A stretch of DNA of 20,514 nucleotides from an uncultured Clostridia bacterium (GCA_947171615.1 CAMVYG010000009.1:1-20514); one strand, 5' to 3'. Counted from the stretch's first letter, positions 8,615 through 16,120 are shown. Numbers and translations are program-made. Notes: generated by a model not told the origin, from the sequence alone.

Positions 8615-9508
8615 ATGGCAACGAGATACAACTACACAGGAGCGGAGCAGACCTTTACAGTAACGCAATCAGGGTATTATACCATTGATGCAGTTGCCGC
8701 GGGAGGAAGCGGAGGCAACAAGTATGGGACATCTTATGCCGCTGCCGGTGGAAAAGGCGCTCGCCTGGTTGGCACCTATGCTCTGAGGAAAGGAGAAATC
8801 ATCCACATTGTTGTAGGCGGTACAGGCACTTGCGTACAAGCCACTGCCACGGATGGTTCTTCTGGTGGCGGAGGAGGGTATACCATGGTGATTCGGGAGA
8901 TTCCCGAAGTGGTTGACAGCCGTTTCCAGTTTACTAAAAACGGACAGGCCTTTGAGGTGCTGCTTCTTGTTGCAGGCGGAGGCGGCAGTCACGACTGTGC
9001 CTATCGAGGCAGTGCTGATACAGGAACAAACGGAAATGCCAGCGCATACTGGCATCCGGATAACTATATTGCGCCCTCTAACTCAACCTGTGCGGCGACT
9101 GGTCACACTTCGGAAGTGCTGTCGGTTCAGCAATATATTTCTCAAAACGCTGTTGGCGCAAAGTACACCAGAAACGGCGGGATTGCACAGGGCGGATATG
9201 GCGGTGGAGGAGCGGCAGACGATAACCGCTCTTTTGGTGGAGGTTGGGCTTCTTACACATCTTATACAGCGGGAAGCTGGTCGATAAACCCCTCTGCCAC
9301 AGGAACTGACGGTTACAACTCTGGAAACGGGTACTGCACTTTTACCTTTTTGAGCGCCTTTCATGGAGCTGTTTACTACGGAATATCCTCAAAAGCTCAG
9401 AAGGTTAAAAAAGTGTATATCGGTGTTTCAGGGAAAGCAAGAAAAGTAAAAAAGGTCTACTACGGAGTAGACGGAATTGCACGATGCGTCTATCAAGATG
9501 AGTCGTGA
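8615..9508 (+). CDS. Glycine-rich phage tail-tip / receptor-binding protein
   Basis: This 297-aa protein starts at ATG 8615 after GAGGAGGGCG. Residues about 20-90 and 110-245 are rich in poly-glycine clusters (GGSGGN, SSGGGGGY, VAGGGGSH, GGYGGGGA, GGGW) separated by short hydrophobic strands. This composition is known from phage adhesins that stack polyglycine helices and from related glycine-rich tip proteins. Residues about 250-290 carry three copies of a short repeat of the form VYyGVsGkARKVKK. Similar basic repeats end many tail proteins in Clostridia phages. Position between two fibre paralogues supports a role in receptor binding. The tip assignment is inferred. Confidence 0.7.
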   Translation: MATRYNYTGAEQTFTVTQSGYYTIDAVAAGGSGGNKYGTSYAAAGGKGARLVGTYALRKGEIIHIVVGGTGTCVQATATDGSSGGGGGYTMVIREIPEVVDSRFQFTKNGQAFEVLLLVAGGGGSHDCAYRGSADTGTNGNASAYWHPDNYIAPSNSTCAATGHTSEVLSVQQYISQNAVGAKYTRNGGIAQGGYGGGGAADDNRSFGGGWASYTSYTAGSWSINPSATGTDGYNSGNGYCTFTFLSAFHGAVYYGISSKAQKVKKVYIGVSGKARKVKKVYYGVDGIARCVYQDES

Positions 9509-9531
9509 CGAAATAGGAAGGAGGTTATTGT

Positions 9532-10362
9532 GTGAGTGAAAAATCTCCGAATATAGATTTGACATTGTATACCAATGCGGACGCGCCAAAGAAATTCGGC
9601 GTATGGCTGGAAGAGATGGCAGGGGCGGCTCCCACTTCAAATATGATGAAAATTGACGCTGCTTTTTCCCAAATAGAATCTGATCTTTCTCTGAAAGCAG
9701 ATCTTGAGGACGGGAAAATCCCGGCGGGGCAGCTTCCTGCTTTTGTGGATGATGTTTTGGAGTTTGATTCCGCCGCTCAATTTCCCAACAAGGGAGAATC
9801 CGGAAAGATCTATGTAGCCACTTCTACAAACCTGACTTATCGGTGGAGCGGAAGTTCCTATGTGGAGATCTCACCCTCGCTCGCGCTGGGAGAGACGTCT
9901 GCGACGGCTTATCGCGGCGACAGGGGAAAAATTGCCTATGCCCATTCGCAAACAAGTGGAAATCCCCACGGCACGACTGCCGCTCAGGTTGGCGCGCGCC
10001 CGGATACTTGGGTGCCAACGCCGGAAGAGGTAGGCGCTGATCCTGAGGGAAGCGCGGACGCAGTGCAAAGCAATCTGAACACGCACAAGGGAAATTCAAC
10101 AATACATATCACTTCATCAGAACGCAATGCGTGGAATGGTAAGTTGAATGCTTCCGAGCGCGGTTTGTCCGGGGGAGTAGCGCCTCTCGATGAGAATGGA
10201 AAGGTGCCGAAGCAGTATCTGTACCAGCAGAGCGGCTTTGTGGCACAGGAGACAGAACCGGACAATACTGGGCTTCTCTGGATCGACACCTCGGTAGCGA
10301 ACGGGGTGATCAAGTATTTTAACGGCACGGATTGGGTCGCGGTATCCGGTGTGTGGTCATAA
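9532..10362 (+). CDS. Phage tail fibre protein, paralogue 2
   Basis: This 276-aa protein starts with GTG 9532, fixed by GGAAGGAGG about 9 bases upstream. It is a clear duplicate of the 7853-8599 product. Shared stretches include SPN.(D/N)L(S/T)LY at the start, DGKIPA.QLP.FVDDV, TSTNLTYRWSGS, EISPSLALGET and a GNPHGTTAAQVGARP repeat. It has one fewer AAxVGARP unit. Its C-terminal 65 residues (from GVAPLDENGKVPKQYL to ATDW-like strands) are different and resemble the ends of other phage fibres. It directly precedes the repeat-protein/radical SAM cassette, so it could carry the 116-aa and 253-aa proteins on the virion. Confidence 0.85.
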   Translation: MSEKSPNIDLTLYTNADAPKKFGVWLEEMAGAAPTSNMMKIDAAFSQIESDLSLKADLEDGKIPAGQLPAFVDDVLEFDSAAQFPNKGESGKIYVATSTNLTYRWSGSSYVEISPSLALGETSATAYRGDRGKIAYAHSQTSGNPHGTTAAQVGARPDTWVPTPEEVGADPEGSADAVQSNLNTHKGNSTIHITSSERNAWNGKLNASERGLSGGVAPLDENGKVPKQYLYQQSGFVAQETEPDNTGLLWIDTSVANGVIKYFNGTDWVAVSGVWS

Positions 10363-10420
10363 GTGTAATTTTTTGACGCAGAAGCGATAGCTTTTCGATT
10401 TTGCGGGAAAGGAAAGAACC

Positions 10421-10771
10421 ATGAAACAGATGACAGCAAAATTTACATTGGCAGACGGCTCTGTACTTGAGATTGGAAGCCAGAAGGTGGAAAACCTTCA
10501 GATAAACTACACTGAGGGGGAAGGAATGCAATCTCTCTCTTTGATGAATTACCCCAAAGACGGAAATGGTTTTGTATTGAAGGATATGGCGGGACGGCTG
10601 ATTTTGGCAAATGAGCAGGTCCTCAGAGTTCAGCTTCTGCTGGAGGATTCCCTGGTGTCGGAAATCACTGAGCTCCCCCTCAGCGTTCAGTATAATGTAA
10701 ACTATGGCCCTTCCTCCTTGATGGAAACGATCCGTGTCATGACGGTGGAGAAAGGCGATAGCGAATCATGA
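10421..10771 (+). CDS. Hypothetical 116-aa beta-rich protein, first gene of the radical SAM cassette
   Basis: ATG 10421 follows a GGAAAGGAAAG site, 58 bases after the second fibre gene. The product has alternating polar/hydrophobic segments typical of beta strands (AKFTLADGSVLEIG, LRVQLLLEDSLV, PLSVQYNVNYG) and no Cys or enzymatic motif. Its stop overlaps the next start as ATGA (10768-10771), so translation of the Asn/Tyr repeat protein is coupled to it. That coupling suggests the two products are needed together, as structural partner, carrier or recognition protein. It is not clearly a RiPP recognition element. No family was recognised. Confidence 0.7.
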   Translation: MKQMTAKFTLADGSVLEIGSQKVENLQINYTEGEGMQSLSLMNYPKDGNGFVLKDMAGRLILANEQVLRVQLLLEDSLVSEITELPLSVQYNVNYGPSSLMETIRVMTVEKGDSES

Positions 10772-11529
10772 GCACAGAGAGAGAGCCATACAGGGCTTCC
10801 GACATAAACGGACTGTACAGTGAGCTGAACGAGGTGCGCTCCTCTCATGGCTTGGCGGTTTTTTCAGCTCTGACCGCAGCAGGAGAACTTGCCGCTTCTT
10901 CTACAGCACAGGAGTTGAAGTCTAAGCTGGAGCAAACCTCCTTGGAATCCAATTTTCTTTCCACATCTGACTTTCCGTTGGGAGAGATCGATCCTGGAGA
11001 TGTTATGAAGCAGACGGTCGTGTCACTTGCCGCGCAAGCCATTGAAACGATGAAAGCGGCCTGTACGAACTATGCCAATAAAACTTCGGACCGCCTTTCT
11101 CACAACACGGATCGCAGCGGAAACAATGCAAATTATTCCACAAACAAGAGCAGTGTTTCCACCAGCTATGCCAATTACTCCGGAGATAATTCCAACTATG
11201 CCAATAAATCCTCCAACCGCACCTCCTACAACGGGAACAACTACAGTCCGGGCGGAAATTCGGGAGTAAACAGCAATTATGCCAACAATTCCGGTTCTGT
11301 TTGCGGTCATAATACCTGCAATGCCAACTATATGAACTATGCGGCCAACAAAAGCGGTAACAACGGCAATTATGCCAATTACAGCGACAAGACTTCTCAC
11401 AATGGAAATCAGGTAAACTGCAGTGGAAATTGCTCCTCCAATTATTCCGGTAACCGGGGGAACAAGGCCAATTACACAGATTGCAGTAACTATACAAACA
11501 AATCGGACGTGCCAGGCGTTATAAAATAG
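10768..11529 (+). CDS. Asn/Tyr-repeat protein, predicted radical SAM substrate
   Basis: This is a 253-aa protein in two parts. Residues 1-98 are ordinary, helical and moderately hydrophobic (NGLYSELNEVRSSHGLAV, then a Leu/Ala-rich stretch), resembling short N-terminal segments of phage tail appendages. Residues 99-248 are a low-complexity repeat of Asn, Ser, Tyr, Gly, Lys and Thr with almost no aliphatic residues. They include 15 tyrosines, mostly spaced about 10-11 residues apart. Seven are in Y-x-N (Y102, Y134, Y144, Y171, Y188, Y202, Y242) and Y205 and Y236 are in Y-x-D. A loose decapeptide NYANKSxNxx can be aligned several times. Six Cys occur late (C99, C179, C184, C218, C222, C239). It is translationally coupled to the upstream gene and 17 bases before two radical SAM genes. 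A modified virion or secreted protein is inferred; the function is unknown. Confidence 0.8.
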   Translation: MSTEREPYRASDINGLYSELNEVRSSHGLAVFSALTAAGELAASSTAQELKSKLEQTSLESNFLSTSDFPLGEIDPGDVMKQTVVSLAAQAIETMKAACTNYANKTSDRLSHNTDRSGNNANYSTNKSSVSTSYANYSGDNSNYANKSSNRTSYNGNNYSPGGNSGVNSNYANNSGSVCGHNTCNANYMNYAANKSGNNGNYANYSDKTSHNGNQVNCSGNCSSNYSGNRGNKANYTDCSNYTNKSDVPGVIK

Positions 11530-11546
11530 AAAGGGGGTAACACCTT

Positions 11547-12929
11547 ATGAAGTTAAACCACGGCTGCTCTGTCTGCAAGCCGCCGGACCAGCTGGAGCCG
11601 TTGCAGGAAATCACTCTTTTTACAACGGCGCTGTGCAACTTGAAATGCACCTATTGCTATATCTGCAAGGACAATTCCAATGCTCTGAAAAAAATTGACG
11701 AAGATATCCGGCAGGATTGGGAAGCACACAATTACGTTTCCCGGCTGAGAACAGAGATGCGCCAGGAGGATTTGGATTCCATTCGAAATATCAGCTTATG
11801 GGGAGGCGAGCCTCTGATTGGCATACGGAGGTTTTCCGGACAGTTTGAGGAGTTTTATAAACTGCTCCCCGCTCTGGAACGAATCGACTTCTCTACGAAT
11901 CTCACACTGCCCAACGCCGTTCCCCTCATACAGGAGCTGGCAGATACCATCGGCGCGGTGAGCAAAAAGGAAAAATTTTACATCGATGTTCAGATTTCCA
12001 TTGACGGTCCGGAAGAAATCAACGATCCGAACCGGGGCGAGGGAACTACCGGAAAAATTCTGGAAAATTATCAAAAGCTGTTGCGGGTAAAATTGCCTCG
12101 GAATGTCGGGATCAGAGTTACCACAAAGCCAACGCTTTCCGTAGATACCATGGATTGGTTTTTGGAGGAAAGCAATGTCAGAAGCTATTTTGCTTTCTTC
12201 GATGAAAGCTTTCGGCTGCCCTTTACAGAGGCTGATCCCGCGATCGAATCTGTCTTTTTGGGAATTCCCAATTATGCCGAACCCTACGGCTATACACAGG
12301 CTGACGGAAGGAAGTTCGCCGAGGTTTGCAGAGTTTTTCAGAAAGTGTCCCACGATCATGATTTTCCTGCCTTTCGCGGCAGGTCGCTGGTGCCTTATGT
12401 GGACCGTTACAGTATGGGGGGACAACAGGCGAATTTCCGTGAATTCTACTGCGGCGGCGGATGTGGTAAGCTGGTATACAGTGCGACATTGACGCCTCAC
12501 GGGCGGTATTCTGTCTGCCACAGAACGCTTTTTGATTCTTACGTGGAATACCACAATTCCGCAAGGACGGAAAAGCTGAGCGCCAAGCAGGACTATGTGG
12601 ATGACGGCTGTAATTTTGGTCTGGAGGACTTCCGCAGACACCGAAAATCCATGAATCTGATTTACTTCAATCCAAGCAAGTTGATTTATTCAGACGCAAA
12701 AACCATGATAAAGCTGGCTGCCAATTCTGGCGTTATCGCTTCAAAGTACGGAAACGAGGAGCAGGCTGCCGAAGTGATGGACTTTATGTGCAGACCCGGC
12801 ATGTGCCTTGCATCCAACATGGAGCTCTGCCATTCCCTCTTTGTGCAGCCCTATTGGTGGATCAGGCTGTTTTTGAACGGGGCAATGGACACCATGTTGG
12901 AGGAATTAAAGGAGTATGAACATGAATAG
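11547..12929 (+). CDS. Radical SAM/SPASM-like peptide maturase 1
   Basis: This 460-aa enzyme starts at ATG 11547 after AAAGGGGGT. The radical SAM [4Fe-4S] motif is C30-x3-C34-x2-C37, and the SAM-binding GGE is at 86-88 in LWGGEP. An extra CxxC lies at residues 7-10. The C-terminal part holds auxiliary-cluster-type cysteines: C302, C306 and C324 (the last in G319-x4-C, followed by HRT), then C415, C420 and C428 spaced x4 and x7. This differs from the usual SPASM CX2CX5CX3C, so the second auxiliary site is atypical. Such proteins modify ribosomal peptides by radical chemistry, often Cys, Tyr or other C-C/thioether bonds. It immediately follows the repeat protein and overlaps the second radical SAM gene. 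Substrate identity is inferred from order. Confidence 0.88.
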   Translation: MKLNHGCSVCKPPDQLEPLQEITLFTTALCNLKCTYCYICKDNSNALKKIDEDIRQDWEAHNYVSRLRTEMRQEDLDSIRNISLWGGEPLIGIRRFSGQFEEFYKLLPALERIDFSTNLTLPNAVPLIQELADTIGAVSKKEKFYIDVQISIDGPEEINDPNRGEGTTGKILENYQKLLRVKLPRNVGIRVTTKPTLSVDTMDWFLEESNVRSYFAFFDESFRLPFTEADPAIESVFLGIPNYAEPYGYTQADGRKFAEVCRVFQKVSHDHDFPAFRGRSLVPYVDRYSMGGQQANFREFYCGGGCGKLVYSATLTPHGRYSVCHRTLFDSYVEYHNSARTEKLSAKQDYVDDGCNFGLEDFRRHRKSMNLIYFNPSKLIYSDAKTMIKLAANSGVIASKYGNEEQAAEVMDFMCRPGMCLASNMELCHSLFVQPYWWIRLFLNGAMDTMLEELKEYEHE

Positions 12930-14268
12930 CACAGACCGGTTGGAGCGAAATCGAATGCTCTATACCTTGTTTGACCGGCAGTTTTTTCGTAAATGGAACC
13001 CGGAGAATAAGCTGGGAACGATAGAACTTATTGTCACGGCGGATTGCGATATGCAGTGCGAATACTGCTATATTCACCGTTATGGGGACAGGCTTTATCC
13101 CAGAGAACTCAGAAACAGCGAGACGATCCTCGATAATCTGGAAATTCTTTTGAACTGGATTGAAGACAAGCAATATTACATTGAAACACTGGACATTTTC
13201 TCGGGGGAATTCTTCGCGGGAGAGCTGGGCTTTCAGGTGTTGGAAAAAATCTATCAGCATGCGCTGCGCCGGCGGTTTTGCGGCGCCATTGTGATACCCT
13301 CAAATTTTTCGTTTGTTGGCAGCGAAAAACGAACAAGCAGGGTGGAGGAGTATTTCTCCAAATTTGAAAAAATCGGGATATCCATGTTTCTTTCCTGCTC
13401 TATTGACGGCAAGGGCGTGGACGACACTGCCAGACAAAGCCTGAAGGACTACCGTACCGACGAGTATTACGACAAGGTGTTTTCCTTTTCTAAAAAGCAC
13501 CGGTGCGGTTTTCATCCTATGGTGAGTAAGGAATTTGTAGCAAACTACAAGGAAAGCTTCGACTGGTGGGTCGAAATGCTGCTGAAGCATTTTGGGGAAG
13601 AGGCAAAGTTTTATGTTCCCATGCTGCTGGAGGTACGCAACGATACGTGGGATACCGCTTCCCTAAGCGATTATTCCGATATGCTGTGGTATATTGCAGA
13701 AAGCTCGCTGAAGCATTTCCACAAGGGGGATGTCAAGGATTTTATTCATCGCATCTTTCATGTTCCCGGGAAATACGAACATGTGACTATGGGCGATATA
13801 CTGAAGCTTCCGTTTACCAGTAACCGCTGCACCTGCTCGATCCAATCCGGCCCGGTAGTGAGGCTGGGCGATTTGGCATTGGTGCCCTGCCACCGAACCA
13901 TGTACCCGGAATATCATTACGGTCGGCTGGCGGTAGAAAATGGTAAAATCGTGGGGGTAGAAGAAAAAAATGTCAGCTTGGCAGCCAAAATCTATGCCAT
14001 GAATCCCAATGTCACACATCCGAAATGCTCTGGGTGCGCAATCAAGTCGATTTGCCTCAGGGGCTGTCTTGGTTCTCAGCTGGAGGTCAACCGGGAACTG
14101 TTCGCGCCTGTGGAAAGCGTGTGCGACCTGATGTATACCAAATTTAAGACGCTTCATGAAATCTACGGTTTTTACCATGCTTATCAGATGATTGAAGCGG
14201 ACCCGGAAATCCCGGCAGAATATAAAAGGCAGGTAAAATACATAAAAGGAGTGCTGGAACGCATATGA
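12922..14268 (+). CDS. Radical SAM/SPASM peptide maturase 2
   Basis: This is a 448-aa enzyme. ATG 12922 is preferred because AAAGGAG is 7 bases upstream; ATG 12916 is only one base from that site. The radical SAM motif is C42-x3-C46-x2-C49, and a GGE-like SGE follows in DIFSGEFF. The SPASM region has C303 and C305, a CHR at 323-325 (in PCHRT), and the canonical C369-x2-C372-x5-C378-x3-C382. Both enzymes share the CHRT...EYH stretch, so they are probably distant paralogues acting as a pair or in sequence. The gene overlaps the upstream maturase by 8 bases and the next gene by 4, which indicates tight coupling. Function as a peptide or protein maturase follows from the SPASM family; the partner is inferred. 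Confidence 0.88.
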   Translation: MNSTDRLERNRMLYTLFDRQFFRKWNPENKLGTIELIVTADCDMQCEYCYIHRYGDRLYPRELRNSETILDNLEILLNWIEDKQYYIETLDIFSGEFFAGELGFQVLEKIYQHALRRRFCGAIVIPSNFSFVGSEKRTSRVEEYFSKFEKIGISMFLSCSIDGKGVDDTARQSLKDYRTDEYYDKVFSFSKKHRCGFHPMVSKEFVANYKESFDWWVEMLLKHFGEEAKFYVPMLLEVRNDTWDTASLSDYSDMLWYIAESSLKHFHKGDVKDFIHRIFHVPGKYEHVTMGDILKLPFTSNRCTCSIQSGPVVRLGDLALVPCHRTMYPEYHYGRLAVENGKIVGVEEKNVSLAAKIYAMNPNVTHPKCSGCAIKSICLRGCLGSQLEVNRELFAPVESVCDLMYTKFKTLHEIYGFYHAYQMIEADPEIPAEYKRQVKYIKGVLERI

Positions 14269-14606
14269 ACAGGAGCTTTGAAGAGCTGCAGGCTCAGCTG
14301 GCGAACGACTTGTGCAGCGTGATCAATAACAACCGTGCAGAGCCGGGGTTGTTTTCTGACCTGTTGGAAACTATGAGGGCCATCTACTATCTTGACGGTC
14401 AGGACTCAATGAATCTATCTGTGGTGCTGATGCTGGAATATGTGTATCATGAGCTGATCGCTCCCTCACAGATCGCACAGATCTATAAAGATATCGCCCG
14501 CGCTCTGGTGGTCTACCATATTTCCCGGCTGGCAGACGGAAAAGACCATCAGGACGATGCTGGCTATATAGAAAGCGATGTGCAGGAGGGCTTTGATATC
14601 GGTTGA
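14265..14606 (+). CDS. Hypothetical 113-aa helical protein, end of the radical SAM cassette
   Basis: The start overlaps the preceding stop as ATGA (14265-14268), with AAAGGAG upstream. The product is predicted alpha-helical (EELQAQLANDLCSVINN, LVVLMLEYVYHELI, DIARALVVYHISRLADG), with no transmembrane segment or known motif and an acidic end. Coupling to the second maturase suggests it belongs with the cassette rather than with lysis. It could serve as an assembly factor, a chaperone or a recognition protein for the substrate. None of these is shown by the sequence. Confidence 0.7.
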   Translation: MNRSFEELQAQLANDLCSVINNNRAEPGLFSDLLETMRAIYYLDGQDSMNLSVVLMLEYVYHELIAPSQIAQIYKDIARALVVYHISRLADGKDHQDDAGYIESDVQEGFDIG

Positions 14607-14646
14607 GGCCAACAAAGGAACACGGCAGAGTAAGGAAGTGATCGAT

Positions 14647-14946
14647 ATGAACGAATGGACCGTAGTTACCGTGATCATCGGCTTGGCGGGTCTGATTGTT
14701 ACCGTTATGGCGCCAATCCTGAAGTTCAACAACACGGTTTCCAGATTATCCACCCTGATTGAAGGCATTTTTGAGAATATCAAAAGACTGGAGGAGGAAA
14801 ACGCAGCATTTCGAGAGCACGCGTCCGAATCTCACCAGAGGCTTCATGAGCGAATCGACGGAAATGAACAGAGGCTGCAAAATCACGAAATCAGGATTGT
14901 GAAACTGGAAACTCGAGATGAGAAAGAGATGACAGCGGAAAAGTAG
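14647..14946 (+). CDS. Small membrane-anchored coiled-coil phage protein, lysis module
   Basis: This 99-aa protein starts at ATG 14647 after AAGGAAG. Residues about 5-26 are a single hydrophobic membrane segment (VVTVIIGLAGLIVTVMAP). Residues about 45-95 form a heptad-rich, charged coiled coil (IKRLEEENAAFREH, LHERIDGNEQRLQNHE). Phage lysis cassettes often carry a small membrane protein of this kind (XhlA-like proteins have the reverse order, coiled coil then membrane segment). It is directly upstream of the holin. A helper role in lysis or anchoring of the lysis proteins is likely but unproven. Confidence 0.7.
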   Translation: MNEWTVVTVIIGLAGLIVTVMAPILKFNNTVSRLSTLIEGIFENIKRLEEENAAFREHASESHQRLHERIDGNEQRLQNHEIRIVKLETRDEKEMTAEK

Positions 14947-14977
14947 ATTTTCATAAACGGAACGGAGGAAAGCGCCT

Positions 14978-15244
14978 ATGAATATCAATTGGAAGGTCAG
15001 ATTCCGGAACAAGAGCTTTTGGCTTGCCCTCATTCCGGCTGTATTGCTGCTGATTCAGACCGTAGCGGCTGTTTTTGGGTATTCGCTGGACTTGGGTGAA
15101 ACGGGAAACCGCCTGCTTGCGGTAGTTAACGCTGCCTTTGCGGTGTTGTCCGTTCTCGGGGTGGTGGTGGATCCAACTACTGAAGGAACAGGCGACAGCA
15201 AGCAGGCTTTAGAATACAGCCACCCCAAGAAAAGGGGGGAATGA
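14978..15244 (+). CDS. Phage holin, phiLC3 family
   Basis: This 88-aa protein starts at ATG 14978 after GGAGGAAAGCG. The sequence matches the phiLC3 holin pattern closely: N-terminal INWKVRFRNKSFWLALIPA, a first membrane helix (LALIPAVLLLIQTVAAVFG), a short loop, a second helix (LLAVVNAAFAVLSVLGVVVD), then DPTTEGTGDS.QALEYS. Holins form membrane lesions that let the endolysin reach the cell wall. The stop is 1 base before the endolysin start region (RBS AAGGGGGGAATG), so the two are coupled. Confidence 0.93.
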   Translation: MNINWKVRFRNKSFWLALIPAVLLLIQTVAAVFGYSLDLGETGNRLLAVVNAAFAVLSVLGVVVDPTTEGTGDSKQALEYSHPKKRGE

Positions 15245-15247
15245 GCA

Positions 15248-16105
15248 ATGGCTGCAAAAGGCGTTGACATTAGTGAAAATAACGGCAAAGTGGATTTTGC
15301 ACAGTTAAAGATTGCTGGAATTGGATTTGTGCTTCTTCGCTGTGGTTATGGAAGCGATTATGAGAACCAGGACGATGGAAGGTTCTTGGAAAATGTCTCA
15401 AAGGCGCAAAAGACAGGAATGCCTTACGGCGTCTATCTCTATTCGTATGCCCTGAATGCTATTCAGGCAGAAAGTGAAGCTAACCACGCACTTCGATTAT
15501 TAAGCCAAGTTCCTAAGCCTGCATACGGCGTGTGGTTTGACATGGAAGACGCCGACCACTACAAGGCAAATCACGGTATGCCTGCAAATTCTGTTCTGGT
15601 AGATATTTGTGACATTTTTTGCAAAAGAATTTCAGAAGAGGGGTATCACGCGGGAATATATGCCTCATTATCGTGGTTGGAAAACGAGCTGAACGATCCC
15701 CGCTTGGATCGGTATGACAAGTGGGTAGCTCAATGGAATAGCGTATGCGAATATAAGAAGGAGTACGGCATCTGGCAGTTCACTGACCAGCTGTACATTG
15801 GCGGAAAGCGCTTCGATGGCAACTGGGCCTATCGCGATTACCCCAGTCTTTCGCAAAAAAAGGAGGAACAAGCTTTGAACGAAACGCAAATTAGAAAAAT
15901 CGTTCAGGAAGAAATTGCAAGCTACTTTGTACAGCAGGCAAAAAAGCCTGCCAGTAGCTGGGCGCAGCCGGCTGTGGCTTATTGCAAGGAGAACGGGATC
16001 ATGAACGGAGATAAGGACGGGACATTTCGACCGCAAAGCTTTATTACACGGCAGGAATCTGCGCAGGTTGCTATGGAACTGCACAAACAGATGAAGCAGC
16101 CGTAA
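15248..16105 (+). CDS. Phage endolysin: GH25 muramidase with C-terminal SLH-like repeat
   Basis: This 285-aa protein starts at ATG 15248 behind AGGGGGGAATG. Residues 4-200 are a GH25 (Cellosyl-type) muramidase. The visible landmarks are D7 in GVDISENNG, the catalytic D98-x-E100 in VWFDMED, then WQFTD (176-180) and D190-GN. It cuts the MurNAc-GlcNAc bond of peptidoglycan during phage release. A short linker follows, and about residues 238-282 form an SLH-like repeat (WAQPAVAYCKENGIMNGDKDG) that should anchor it to secondary cell-wall polymer. Only one repeat is visible, whereas SLH proteins usually have three. An SLH protein is also encoded earlier in the same element. Confidence 0.92.
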   Translation: MAAKGVDISENNGKVDFAQLKIAGIGFVLLRCGYGSDYENQDDGRFLENVSKAQKTGMPYGVYLYSYALNAIQAESEANHALRLLSQVPKPAYGVWFDMEDADHYKANHGMPANSVLVDICDIFCKRISEEGYHAGIYASLSWLENELNDPRLDRYDKWVAQWNSVCEYKKEYGIWQFTDQLYIGGKRFDGNWAYRDYPSLSQKKEEQALNETQIRKIVQEEIASYFVQQAKKPASSWAQPAVAYCKENGIMNGDKDGTFRPQSFITRQESAQVAMELHKQMKQP

Positions 16106-16120
16106 GTTTTATCCGAAAAA

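Noticed and set aside
11003..11497. Reverse-strand frames through the repeat gene, rich in Cys, Trp, Arg or in Ile/Val/Gly
   Set aside because: They are complementary reads of the Asn/Tyr codons (AAY/TAY become Xtt/Xta), have no ribosome site, and overlap fully with the clear forward gene.
10768..11529. Diversity-generating retroelement variable region
   Set aside because: The N/Y/S/G composition recalls adenine mutagenesis, but there is no reverse transcriptase or template repeat in the window, and the residues are periodic rather than random. The repeat is better explained as a modified substrate.
10768..11529. CRISPR-like array in the repeat gene
   Set aside because: The repetition is at amino-acid level with varied codons and spacing; no constant DNA repeat with unique spacers is present.
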